A stretch of 64,000 nucleotides of DNA from the IMG/VR virus record IMGVR_UViG_3300021087_000009, positions 1-64,000 of that record. The stretch is one strand, 5' to 3'. This DNA comes from a virus. The notes below the pieces were generated by a model. That model did no database searches. It saw nothing but the letters and a program-made list of their open reading frames with translations, and was not told the origin of the DNA. Each line of letters opens with the position of its first letter. Position 1 is the stretch's first letter. Of this stretch, positions 51,904 to 59,873 are shown piece by piece. A program made the translations under genes and the position numbers.

Positions 51904-52607
51904 TATGGTAGCTCTAGTCCATCTTTTTCAAACCAGTCTTTAGCATCTTTAACTAAGTTTTCGTAATTAGGGTCTGCTTTAATTTTAGCATTAATTGATT
52001 CTACACTTTGTAAGTCTTGCGGAGTTGCAGTTGGACCCATTAAAGTCTTTGCAATAAACTTTGGATCCTTTGCACCTTTCAAAGGTTCGTTGCTTATTCT
52101 ATCAACTAATCCGTTTGAGGGGCTCCACTTATATCCTAGTGCTTTTGCTAACGAGGCAATCATAATCATACGGTGTTGGCCTTTAAAGTTACTTTTTGCG
52201 TCCATGCCACCTAAAGCAAATTTCATAAACTTCTGATCACCAAACATTAAATCTGTTTGTACAAATCCGTTTTTCTCATTACCTCTAATAGGTGTTTTAA
52301 AATGTACTGAAATACCAGACTTTCGAATCCATTGTTTAGGCTCTTCATCAGGATGATTTTTAACTACCCATGCTTGTAATTTTCCTACTAGATCGTCTTT
52401 ACTAACTTTATCTTTCTCAATAGCAACATCTAAATCACCACTAGTGTCTTTAACACCAGTACTGCCAAGCATATGGCCTTTATGATCTAATCCAGTGATC
52501 TTTTCAAGCCAACCTAATGTAGGCTTTACATCTGCTTTATTAATACGGATTGTAGCTGGTTCGCCCTCAGCATTTTTGAATATGTTACCGCCTTCATTGA
52601 GAATCAT
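51903..52607 (-). CDS. Pol-beta-superfamily nucleotidyltransferase-like protein
   Basis: 234 aa from the ATG at 52607 (AAGGAA site); a TTG six codons earlier is not preferred. HMLGSTGVKDTSGDLDVAIE has the GS...DxD motif (Gly48-Ser49, Asp58, Asp60) of the superfamily, and GFVQTDLMFGD supplies the third Asp (Asp119). Activities in the family include NTP transfer to RNA, DNA or protein. It is adjacent to and overlaps the ligase-like gene. Confidence 0.68.
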   Translation of the reverse strand: MILNEGGNIFKNAEGEPATIRINKADVKPTLGWLEKITGLDHKGHMLGSTGVKDTSGDLDVAIEKDKVSKDDLVGKLQAWVVKNHPDEEPKQWIRKSGISVHFKTPIRGNEKNGFVQTDLMFGDQKFMKFALGGMDAKSNFKGQHRMIMIASLAKALGYKWSPSNGLVDRISNEPLKGAKDPKFIAKTLMGPTATPQDLQSVESINAKIKADPNYENLVKDAKDWFEKDGLELP

Positions 52608-52860
52608 TTGTTTTCCTTGCTTCAACTATTTTATCAACGCCACGTTTAAATTTACGAGGATCACCACTTCTAATACTGTTTATAAAACGTCTTTCTAATT
52701 CTGCGGCTGTATCTGCGTCATAACTATCAGTTATTCTGTTTAATAAATTAATCGAACTTTCAATTAAGTTATTCCCTGTTGACTGTATTAATGCTTCGTT
52801 ATCAGTCGTACGGTGAATACTGTTTAGTTCTTCGAGTATAGATCTAGTGGTTCTTTTCAT
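52594..52860 (-). CDS. Small helical protein
   Basis: 88 aa, helical (TRSILEELNSIHRTTDNEAL, RRFINSIRSGDPRKFKRGVD). It overlaps the nucleotidyltransferase gene by 14 nt and starts the operon. A CTAAATA element lies about 20 nt upstream. Function unknown. Confidence 0.6.
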   Translation of the reverse strand: MKRTTRSILEELNSIHRTTDNEALIQSTGNNLIESSINLLNRITDSYDADTAAELERRFINSIRSGDPRKFKRGVDKIVEARKTNDSQ

Positions 52861-52919
52861 GGTTTCGTTTCCTATACTGTATTTAGTTGCCTGTGTGTAA
52901 ATACTTCGACGATAAGGTG

Positions 52920-52948
52920 TTGACTTCTTACTAAGGTCGTAGTATACT
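52920..52948 (+). promoter_or_regulatory. Sigma70-type promoter for purM
   Basis: TTGACT, 17 nt, TATACT on the plus strand, about 60 nt upstream of purM. Confidence 0.72.
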
Positions 52949-53007
52949 ATAAAACAAATACAAAGTCAACCCGCTCCAACTATTTACTTTAAGGAAATTA
53001 AATTATT

Positions 53008-54000
53008 ATGATTGACCCAACAACGCAGGGGATTCTTACTCAGATTGACGGAAAAATGGGCTTAACTAGTAACTCTTTTCATAGATGTATTGGAGAACGA
53101 GGTTATTTTGCTACAGTTGTTGAATTAACTGAAAAAATCCGTATTGCTACATCAACTGATGGAGTTGGTAGTAAAATAGACCATTTGATTAGACACATGA
53201 TGTATGATGTTATCGGTAAAGACTGTGTAGCAATGAATATTAATGATTTATTGTGTGTAGGTGCAAATCCTGTTGGGTTTCAGAACCATATTACAACGCA
53301 ACCAGATCAAGCTAACATTATTCCTGATGTAGTGTCAGGAATTGCAGATTATTGTGTTGACAGCTTCACATTACTTACAGGTGGAGAAACGGAAATACTG
53401 CAAGAAACGAAATTTCATATATCAGGATCTGCTTTTGGACACATTGTTGATTTAATAAATGGTACTAGGGTAGAGCCTGGTGATGTTATAATTGGCTTAG
53501 AATCTAACGGACTTCATGCTAACGGATGGACAGCAGTATCTATTGGTGCTCCTAGTTTGATTAAAAGAGAGAATCTTACTGCAACAAAATTATATACTAG
53601 CGATATACATCCACTTAGATCTAGAGTCGAGCCTACAGCTATTGTTAATATTACAGGTGGCGGATTTAGGAATCTTGAAAGAATACCAAAGAATGTACAA
53701 TATAATATAAATTATAAAATTACGCAAGACGTGTTTCAAACGTTAGAAGATCGTTATTCACATGCAGAATGCTTCACCCATTTTAATATGGGTATAGGAA
53801 TGATAGTTATTGTACGACTAGAAGATGTTGATATAGCTCTTGAGCAGATGAAGGATACAGTAATTTTAGGCGAAGTATCAAAAGCAGATAATCCTAAAGT
53901 AATAGTAAATGGAATAGAAATATATTCAGGAACTGTTAAGCCATATAAAACAGTAACTAAAGTTGAAGAGGAGTCTCCGATAAACCTTACTGATAACTAG
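53008..54000 (+). CDS. purM: Phosphoribosylformylglycinamidine cyclo-ligase (AIR synthetase)
   Basis: 330 aa. STDGVGSKIDH, CVAMNINDLLCVGANPVGFQ, LLTGGETEI and ITGGGFRNLERIP match PurM motifs, including the ATP-binding region. It makes AIR in purine synthesis, boosting nucleotide supply. Slightly divergent at the C-terminus. Confidence 0.93.
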   Translation: MIDPTTQGILTQIDGKMGLTSNSFHRCIGERGYFATVVELTEKIRIATSTDGVGSKIDHLIRHMMYDVIGKDCVAMNINDLLCVGANPVGFQNHITTQPDQANIIPDVVSGIADYCVDSFTLLTGGETEILQETKFHISGSAFGHIVDLINGTRVEPGDVIIGLESNGLHANGWTAVSIGAPSLIKRENLTATKLYTSDIHPLRSRVEPTAIVNITGGGFRNLERIPKNVQYNINYKITQDVFQTLEDRYSHAECFTHFNMGIGMIVIVRLEDVDIALEQMKDTVILGEVSKADNPKVIVNGIEIYSGTVKPYKTVTKVEEESPINLTDN

Positions 54001-54006
54001 ATTGAA

Positions 54007-54013
54007 ATAAATA
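54007..54013 (+). promoter_or_regulatory. Late-type promoter element
   Basis: ATAAATAGAGTATC on the plus strand upstream of the glyoxalase-like gene. Confidence 0.55.
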
Positions 54014-54041
54014 GAGTATCATATAGCAGACGGAGGTGACT

Positions 54042-54467
54042 ATGAACTCTAACACATTTCATTTAGCGATTGAAGTGGGTGACCTTACTAATGCGATTGA
54101 CTTCTATACAAACATCTTAGGATGTGAGTCATGTAACTCAGAACTTCCACACTGGATAGATATTGATTTCTGGGGCAACGAACTTACTTTACATTCCAGT
54201 AATCCTAAAGAGGATTGCACTAATAATACTAAACAAGAACATGCAGTTGATATGGGGATGGTAGTTGTCCCCCATTTTGGTGTGCATTTAGATCCTGATA
54301 TCTTTGAAGATATTAAAGACCGTATTAAAAAACATAATATAAGCTATGTACAAGAACCTTATATACGTTTTAAGGATACTGACCTAGAGCAAGAAACATG
54401 CTTCATTAAAGATCCGCATGGTAATATACTTGAACTCAAAAGCCTGTCTACTGGCGCATGGAGATAA
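54042..54467 (+). CDS. Glyoxalase/VOC-family protein
   Basis: 141 aa from the ATG at 54042 (GGAGG, 5 nt spacing); the GTG two codons earlier overlaps that site. FHLAIEVGDLTNAIDFYTNI and FIKDPHGNILELKSL are VOC half-motifs with metal ligands His and Glu. It could act as a lyase, dioxygenase or resistance-type protein; substrate unknown. Confidence 0.85.
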   Translation: MNSNTFHLAIEVGDLTNAIDFYTNILGCESCNSELPHWIDIDFWGNELTLHSSNPKEDCTNNTKQEHAVDMGMVVVPHFGVHLDPDIFEDIKDRIKKHNISYVQEPYIRFKDTDLEQETCFIKDPHGNILELKSLSTGAWR

Positions 54468-54470
54468 ATA
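54464..54470 (+). promoter_or_regulatory. Late-type promoter element
   Basis: ATAAATACCTATA on the plus strand, overlapping the VOC stop codon, about 48 nt before the lipase ATG. Confidence 0.6.
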
Positions 54471-54517
54471 CCTATATTATTACTATACCATAAACTAATA
54501 AAAATAAAGGAATATTA

Positions 54518-55363
54518 ATGTTCAGTAAAAAATTAACGAAACCAATAGCTAATTTATCATTTGAACACCGTGCATTACTTTTTGCTGAACTAAGTGCTAT
54601 TGCTTATTATGAAGGGAAAGATGCAACTCGAGAAGCAAAAAAACTAGGCTTCACTACAGTAGAGTTTTATAATATTAAAGGTGCAGAAGCATATCGTTTT
54701 ATGAATAAGCATGATTTTGTAATTGCTTGTCGTGGAACACAACCTAAACAATGGAACGATATTAAAGCTGATGCAGAAGCATGGCCTGTTGTTTCAGAAA
54801 CAGTCGGACGAGTTCATAAAGGATTTAAACATGAAGTTGATAAGTTGTGGCCTCAAATAGAAGAAGACTTAGAAAGAGAACAAGCAGAACGTAACGTTTG
54901 GTTTACTGGACATTCGTTAGGTGCAGGCATGGCAACTATATGTGCAAGTCGTTGTAAAGGCGAAAATAAATGTACGAATCCTAAAGAGTTACATACTTAT
55001 GGAACTCCAAGGGTTGGTTGGCCTAGTTACATTAATCATATTCCGTTCAAACATTACCGTTGGAGAAACAATAATGATATTGTTACTCGTGTACCAATGC
55101 GTTGGATGGGTTATAAACATCACGGCACTTGTCATTACTTTAACCATTTTGGTAACCTTAGAAACTATACACCTTGGCAAATAGCTAAGGATCGTTGGCG
55201 TGGATTTTTTGTTAGTATATTAAAAGGTAAGTTTGATCCTATTTCTGATCATAATATTAATGAATATATTAAACACTTAAACAATTTAGCAAATGGTAGC
55301 AAAGAAGCTCCGCAACCATCTGCTATGAAAAGTTTAGATCCAATTACATTAATGAAGAATTAG
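54518..55363 (+). CDS. Class 3 lipase-like alpha/beta-hydrolase
   Basis: 281 aa. GHSLGAGMA is the nucleophile elbow (Ser in GHSLG). The oxyanion region VIACRGTQPKQWNDIKAD is present. YRWRNNNDIVTRVP and HHGTCHYFN contain the probable acid Asp and His. No signal peptide is visible. It may hydrolyse host membrane lipids. Confidence 0.88.
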   Translation: MFSKKLTKPIANLSFEHRALLFAELSAIAYYEGKDATREAKKLGFTTVEFYNIKGAEAYRFMNKHDFVIACRGTQPKQWNDIKADAEAWPVVSETVGRVHKGFKHEVDKLWPQIEEDLEREQAERNVWFTGHSLGAGMATICASRCKGENKCTNPKELHTYGTPRVGWPSYINHIPFKHYRWRNNNDIVTRVPMRWMGYKHHGTCHYFNHFGNLRNYTPWQIAKDRWRGFFVSILKGKFDPISDHNINEYIKHLNNLANGSKEAPQPSAMKSLDPITLMKN

Positions 55364-55647
55364 AACTTTAGTTTATCTAAAATAGTTCCTTCTACTTTTG
55401 ACATAAGTCTAACACCTGAATAGCCACAAACAAATGCTATAGCAAGTGCTACCTCAGTTCCAAAGCCAAAATGGGCCATTAGTGCTGGAATAAAAAATTC
55501 CGCCGCAACCCATCCTACTAATACTGATATCAATATATCTTTAATTGGTGTTTTTCTACGTACTACTGCATTACAGATTCCGCCAGTACCAGCCGCGCCA
55601 ATACAACACGCCTTTGCACCGAACATTGTTACTAGTTCTGCTATCAT
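55360..55647 (-). CDS. Small membrane protein, holin-like
   Basis: 95 aa with about three hydrophobic segments (MFGAKACCIGAAGTGGICNA, ISVLVGWVAAEFFIPALMAH, VALAIAFVCGYSGVRLM) and a short charged C-terminal tail. The layout fits class I/III holins. It is convergent with the lipase gene (4-nt overlap). Holin is an inference. Confidence 0.62.
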   Translation of the reverse strand: MIAELVTMFGAKACCIGAAGTGGICNAVVRRKTPIKDILISVLVGWVAAEFFIPALMAHFGFGTEVALAIAFVCGYSGVRLMSKVEGTILDKLKF

Positions 55648-55722
55648 AAGAGCCCTCCAAGTTTGTCTTTCTGACCTTATATTTAAATAAGTTGGAGGTG
55701 GTATTAAGCGATTATTTAATGA

Positions 55723-56709
55723 TTAGTGTAACCCGTTAGGTATAATAACATAGTGTATTGCTAACACAATTCCTACTGATACAATTAGTCCTAACATCAT
55801 TTTTAAGAAGTCTCGTCCTATTATAGGAAACACATACTTAAACTTATAGTTTTCCATAAGTGTTGATATTGCAAGTTCTCTTCCACATAACAATCCAACA
55901 AAGACCCAAGTAGTACTCATAGGAATATCATTATACTCTCTAAAGAACATTAATATAAATGCATATACTACATTAATTAATGTTGCTGAACGTACATACC
56001 TAGTGCCAGTCTTTTCTAAAACAACATGTTGAATCTTTCCTCCACGTTCATAAAACGTGTATCCTAAGAATACTATAAACACAACAGATACAAAAAGCAT
56101 CCATTCAACGGATAATACTCTAGGAAGGAATACAGCAATATTGGCCATGTCGTGTGATAACCAAGTGTACCATAAGAATGCTGTAGTGATCCAACTACCA
56201 ACACGCCAATAAACTTTATGTGTTTCAGGTACCTTATCTGCTTTCTCATCTATAACACGTTCAACTACCATCCAAATAGCATAAGCAACTATTGCCGCTA
56301 AGGCATATCCTATAATAGATTTAACTAACATCTTTTCTAATACAAATGTACTAGCAAATGCAGACAGGACTAAGAAACTTGTTGATACAGGTACGCCAAT
56401 TCGTGTTAGTAATAGAAGTACAAGTGGAGCAGTTGCATGGTACCATTGTACTTCTTGGAAAGGTATTTTGTTTAGTCTACCAAATGATATGTCGCCCCCG
56501 TTAATATACCACCCATACCATAATGTAAATATTAAAACTGCTGATGCTGATAGCCAAAGTGTTTGCCAATTAAATGATGGCTCTGTGTTACCTGGATGAT
56601 CTGAGTTAGATGCTATCCAAGGACCTAATGTTTGTACACTATCATTAGCAACAACTGAGTATGCCGCAAGAATAAATCCTACGACCATGTAGAGCAAAGT
56701 TAAATCCAT
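55723..56709 (-). CDS. PiT-family inorganic phosphate transporter-like protein
   Basis: 328 aa with about nine membrane spans. VVANDSVQTLGPW and WLSHDMANIAVFL correspond to the two GANDVAN-like signatures of PiT proteins, here degenerate. IPMSTTWVFVGLLCGREL resembles the PVSTT motif. It would import phosphate using a Na or H gradient, relieving phosphate limitation for DNA synthesis. Confidence 0.8.
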   Translation of the reverse strand: MDLTLLYMVVGFILAAYSVVANDSVQTLGPWIASNSDHPGNTEPSFNWQTLWLSASAVLIFTLWYGWYINGGDISFGRLNKIPFQEVQWYHATAPLVLLLLTRIGVPVSTSFLVLSAFASTFVLEKMLVKSIIGYALAAIVAYAIWMVVERVIDEKADKVPETHKVYWRVGSWITTAFLWYTWLSHDMANIAVFLPRVLSVEWMLFVSVVFIVFLGYTFYERGGKIQHVVLEKTGTRYVRSATLINVVYAFILMFFREYNDIPMSTTWVFVGLLCGRELAISTLMENYKFKYVFPIIGRDFLKMMLGLIVSVGIVLAIHYVIIPNGLH

Positions 56710-56718
56710 ATTTGATCC

Positions 56719-57318
56719 TTATTCTAATTTATGTTTTGTAATAATGTTATATATTTCTTGCCAGTTCTGCACTCGTACAACTTCTGGATTGTCGTACTCC
56801 TCATTAAAATCGTGTGTCATAAGAATTGGACGCAGTCCTGCCCGCAGTCCAGCTTCACAATTTTCTGGTTTATCTTCAACCCACCAAAGACCCTCTGGAT
56901 ACTCTTTAAGAATATCATCTTTTGGTGCTTGAGTTTCTAAACAGCGAACACGCCGAATAGTTGCAGGGAACCAACGTTCTAAGTTTTGTTGTCTAAGCTC
57001 GGCGGCCCAGCGGTCTGTGTGTGATGATGTGATTGCTTCAAAGTGATAGTTTAGTACTTTAAATTTAGCAAGTACATCAACAGAATCTCTGAAGGGTTTA
57101 ATAAAGCCTATCCATGCACTAGAATTAAAACGTTCTATAAGAGCATTGACTTGTGGTCTATTAATTCCATACCGTTGTGATAGGTCGTATATGTTTTCGT
57201 CTGTAGTATCTTCAACATATATATTTTGAGTTTCTTTAAGCCAAGCCTCAAATGATGTTGTCCAATCTAACAATACTCCATCTACGTCTACTAAAATTTT
57301 GTGTTGCGAATAATCCAA
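56719..57318 (-). CDS. HAD-superfamily phosphatase (5'-nucleotidase-like)
   Basis: 199 aa. DVDGVLLDWT is HAD motif I, ITSSHTDRW motif II, and WWVEDKPENCEAGLRAGLRP motif IV with a conserved Lys region (APKDDIL) before it. It probably dephosphorylates nucleotides or a small phosphate ester. The consensus promoter at 57348-57376 drives it. Confidence 0.85.
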   Translation of the reverse strand: MDYSQHKILVDVDGVLLDWTTSFEAWLKETQNIYVEDTTDENIYDLSQRYGINRPQVNALIERFNSSAWIGFIKPFRDSVDVLAKFKVLNYHFEAITSSHTDRWAAELRQQNLERWFPATIRRVRCLETQAPKDDILKEYPEGLWWVEDKPENCEAGLRAGLRPILMTHDFNEEYDNPEVVRVQNWQEIYNIITKHKLE

Positions 57319-57347
57319 TATATCCCCCTGTATGATTTAATAGCTGT

Positions 57348-57376
57348 ATTATATTATATTTTTTCTGTTATGTCAA
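57348..57376 (-). promoter_or_regulatory. Perfect consensus sigma70 promoter (minus)
   Basis: TTGACA, 17 nt, TATAAT on the minus strand for the HAD gene. Its -35 box forms an inverted repeat with the divergent promoter at 57382. Confidence 0.88.
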
Positions 57377-57381
57377 CCTTT

Positions 57382-57410
57382 TTGACACTTTATATAAATA
57401 CCCATATAAT
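57382..57410 (+). promoter_or_regulatory. Perfect consensus sigma70 promoter (plus)
   Basis: TTGACA, 17 nt, TATAAT on the plus strand. The spacer contains an ATAAATA late-type motif. It drives the 44-aa gene and possibly further downstream genes. Confidence 0.9.
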
Positions 57411-57487
57411 CAATACAGACACTGGAAAAGACTAGGGTATTGCTATTCCTTAAGCATATTTTTTAACAATTTATACTTAAGGTAAAA

Positions 57488-57622
57488 ATGGCATACAAAG
57501 TAAAACGACTAATTTGCAGAATGCGAATGTGGTATGCTGAAGTTCGAGGACATAAAGGTAAAAGATGGAATTACGAACCTTCAGAACACTACATGGGCAG
57601 ATCCAGATCCAAAAAACACTAA
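57488..57622 (+). CDS. Small basic protein (44 aa)
   Basis: Begins MAYKVKRLICRMRMWYAEVR and ends GRSRSKKH, very Arg/Lys-rich. It has a purine-rich AAGG site and a perfect early promoter upstream. It may be an early nucleic-acid- or RNAP-binding protein; no family recognised. Confidence 0.6.
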   Translation: MAYKVKRLICRMRMWYAEVRGHKGKRWNYEPSEHYMGRSRSKKH

Positions 57623-57650
57623 TTTAAACCACTTTTAGTATGGTTTTCGC

Positions 57651-57682
57651 TTGACCTACATAATTACTTGTGTTACTATAAT
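57651..57682 (+). promoter_or_regulatory. Sigma70-type promoter candidate
   Basis: TTGACC, 17 nt, TACTAT on the plus strand (a TATAAT is at 20 nt). It would transcribe the structured region and the genes that follow. Confidence 0.5.
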
Positions 57683-57860
57683 CATAGTAAGCATATTGCA
57701 TTTTATTAGCGGAAGACAAACATGAAAAACTAATTATGATCGTACTAGAGATACTTCCATTTATTTTGTTATCAATAATGATGATGTATAAAAAATAATA
57801 GTAGTCTAGTGCCTAACAACAATCGCGGCGTAGCCCGAATAAACGTATTGAGATAGCGAG

Positions 57861-57908
57861 CCCCTTGTAGAGAATCAATAGTACCTACAGGGGGTTAATC
57901 TTTTCTGC
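57861..57908 (+). terminator. Terminator-like hairpin upstream of the 73-aa gene
   Basis: Stem CCCCTTGTAG/CTACAGGGGG with a 14-nt loop, followed by TTAATCTTTT. It ends the candidate small RNA or acts as an attenuator. Confidence 0.5.
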
Positions 57909-57919
57909 TATATAATAGT

Positions 57920-58141
57920 ATGTTTAGAAAAATTTTAAATTGGTTTAGCAAATTTGGTGATTGGATGGCGCAAAGTGATAGAGAAATGCGTGAAGCTGGT
58001 TACATTGTTAGTTGGCCGCCTATAGGATGCTCTTTTGGTGCTCCGCACGTTCATTATATAGGTCCACCTAAAAAACCCCACATAAATACACAGACTAATG
58101 ATAGACCTAACACCATTTCAGGAGAAGATCCAAGAACTTAA
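57920..58141 (+). CDS. Small hypothetical protein overlapping hemA
   Basis: 73 aa. N-terminus [20 protein letters not shown] is amphipathic; the rest is Pro/His-rich. It overlaps hemA by 44 nt in another frame. A weak site precedes it. Function unknown; it may only serve as the carrier of the hemA promoter. Confidence 0.5.
   Translation: MFRKILNWFSKFGDWMAQSDREMREAGYIVSWPPIGCSFGAPHVHYIGPPKKPHINTQTNDRPNTISGEDPRT
58082..58088 (+). promoter_or_regulatory. Late-type promoter element for hemA
   Basis: ATAAATACACAGACTAATG on the plus strand: 9 nt from the element to the hemA ATG, predicting a leader of about 3 nt. Confidence 0.55.
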
Positions 58142-59303
58142 AGATAACGGCAATTACCGTGTCTTTAACGATATTCTTCGTACCAGAGGACAATATCCTA
58201 ACGCCATATGGTATGGCAAATATAATATTAAGGATATTGTAAATTGGTGTTCAAATGATTACTTAGGTATGGGACAACATCCAGTTGTTTTAGATGCTAT
58301 GAAAACTGCCCTTAACCAGACAGGTGCGGGTGCAGGTGGCACACGAAATATTGCTGGAACATCTCATTATCATGTTGCATTAGAGCATGAGTTAGCTTCT
58401 CTGCATAGCAAAGAATCCGCTCTGCTTTATACTTCAGCTTATGTTGCCAACGAATGGACATTGATTGCTCTTAAACGAATCATTCCCGACATTGAATTTG
58501 TAAGTGATAGTAAAAATCACGCTTCATTAATTGAAGGAATCAGAAACAGTGGTGCTAAGAAACATATTTTTAAGCACAATGATCTAGAGCAGTTAGAAAG
58601 TATACTGAAAGACGTCAAAGGAACACCTTGTGTTGTTTTTGAGTCTGTGTATAGCATGGATGGATATGTCAGTAAATTAGATGACATTCTCAACTTAGCT
58701 GAAAAATATAATGCCGTTACATATCTTGATGAAGTCCACGCCGTTGGCCTGTATGGTGAAACAGGTGCTGGTTGGTCAGCAAAGCAAGGATCACAGGACA
58801 GAGTTGATATATTAAACGGTACGTTAGGTAAAGCCTTTGGTGTACAGGGTGGATATATAGCAGGGAAGGCAGTTGTCTTAGACGCTATCCGTTCGGTCGC
58901 CTCAGGTTTTATTTTTACTACTTCTTTATCACCAGTCACTTGTGCTGGTGCTTTAGCAAGTGTAAAATATTTGCGGGACAACAATCAACTACGAGTACAA
59001 CATCAGGAACGTGCTGGTCATTTAAAGACACTATTAAGAACAAATGGCTTACAAATTTTTGAAAACGAAACACATATAGTACCGGTCTTCGTAGGAGACG
59101 CAAAACGCTGTAAAGCAATGAGCGATGCCTTAATCAATGATTTTGGAATTTATTGTCAGGCTATTAACTATCCTACAGTAGAGGTAGGTACTGAACGTTT
59201 ACGGTTTGCTCCAACTCCGCATCATACAGATGCTATGATGGACAATTTAGTAGATGCTTTAGTTAAAGTAGAGACAAAGTCACATAGAAAGGCTTTTCTC
59301 TAA
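58098..59303 (+). CDS. hemA: 5-aminolevulinate synthase (Shemin pathway)
   Basis: 401 aa, full length. [81 protein letters not shown] (Lys245 region binding PLP) and [12 protein letters not shown] match the alphaproteobacterial enzyme closely. It condenses glycine with succinyl-CoA to give ALA, the first step to heme. It would supply the heme oxygenase/bilin reductase pathway at 17-20 kb. Confidence 0.95.
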   Translation: MIDLTPFQEKIQELKDNGNYRVFNDILRTRGQYPNAIWYGKYNIKDIVNWCSNDYLGMGQHPVVLDAMKTALNQTGAGAGGTRNIAGTSHYHVALEHELASLHSKESALLYTSAYVANEWTLIALKRIIPDIEFVSDSKNHASLIEGIRNSGAKKHIFKHNDLEQLESILKDVKGTPCVVFESVYSMDGYVSKLDDILNLAEKYNAVTYLDEVHAVGLYGETGAGWSAKQGSQDRVDILNGTLGKAFGVQGGYIAGKAVVLDAIRSVASGFIFTTSLSPVTCAGALASVKYLRDNNQLRVQHQERAGHLKTLLRTNGLQIFENETHIVPVFVGDAKRCKAMSDALINDFGIYCQAINYPTVEVGTERLRFAPTPHHTDAMMDNLVDALVKVETKSHRKAFL

Positions 59304-59313
59304 AAGGAGTTGT

Positions 59314-59736
59314 ATGAAGATTAATATAAAAAAGGCATTGTGGTTTAGTTTAGGTTGTGTCCTATTAGTAATTGCAATTATTGGTGTATATCTACCAGGG
59401 TTACCTTGGTCAACACCGGCAGTAGGAGCGGCTTTTTGTTTTGCACGAAGTTCGGATCGTATGCATAACTGGATTATGAACCACAAACTATTTGGACCCT
59501 TTTTAACTAACTGGGCTTCTAAAAGAGTATTTCCTACAAAAGCAAAGTATTTGATGTTGGTAACAATGGCATCAAGTTTATGTTTAATGTGGTTTACGAC
59601 AGGAAACATAAAAGCAATTATGTGGACAGGTGGTGCAATGTTATGTTGTGCTATATGGGGATGGAGATATCCAGGTTCCATAGAAGAACATAGTAGAAGA
59701 AAAGACGCAGGCGAAAAGATTGCTTGGTTAAAGTAA
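59314..59736 (+). CDS. DUF454-family inner-membrane protein
   Basis: 140 aa. LGCVLLVIAIIGVYLPGLPW, FCFARSSDRMHNWIMNHKLF and FGPFLTNWASKRVFPTKAK are the DUF454 (YbaN) hallmarks, with four membrane spans. Function is not established. It lies 10 nt after hemA with an AAGGAG site, so it is in the hemA transcript. Confidence 0.85.
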   Translation: MKINIKKALWFSLGCVLLVIAIIGVYLPGLPWSTPAVGAAFCFARSSDRMHNWIMNHKLFGPFLTNWASKRVFPTKAKYLMLVTMASSLCLMWFTTGNIKAIMWTGGAMLCCAIWGWRYPGSIEEHSRRKDAGEKIAWLK

Positions 59737-59749
59737 TCACATCTTAATT

Positions 59750-59826
59750 ATTAAGGCGATAAATACACTATACTATATATTGTGGATAGTATCGCCTTAA
59801 TCACGAACAGCTACATTGGTGTAGCT
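59750..59826 (+). repeat. Inverted repeats between DUF454 and the secreted-protein gene
   Basis: A perfect 12-bp inverted repeat, ATTAAGGCGATA (59750-59761) and TATCGCCTTAAT (59790-59801), encloses an ATAAATACAC late-type motif. A second hairpin AGCTACA/TGTAGCT lies at 59809-59826. Possible terminator plus late promoter, or an operator. Confidence 0.6.
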
Positions 59827-59873
59827 TAATTCAAAATCTAAAAAATTTAGCGGTATAACCACAGGAGTTTACA

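Larger units (their letters stand above)
57623..57919 (+). other. Intergenic stretch with promoter, tiny frames and a structured RNA candidate
   Basis: About 300 nt without a clear gene. It holds a promoter at 57651-57682, an MKN-stop leader frame followed by a 20-aa hydrophobic frame (about 57737-57799, MIVLEILPFILLSIMMMYKK), then a relatively GC-rich stretch ending in a hairpin. A small RNA or a leader of the downstream genes is likely. Confidence 0.4.

Noticed and set aside
57795-57900. Known riboswitch upstream of hemA
   Set aside because: I compared it by memory with glutamine, SAM-II, SAM/SAH and preQ1 types and found no matching core, so only a generic structured-RNA candidate is reported.
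58517-58984. 155-aa frame antisense to hemA
   Set aside because: hemA is unmistakable and the antisense frame has no family features or start signal.
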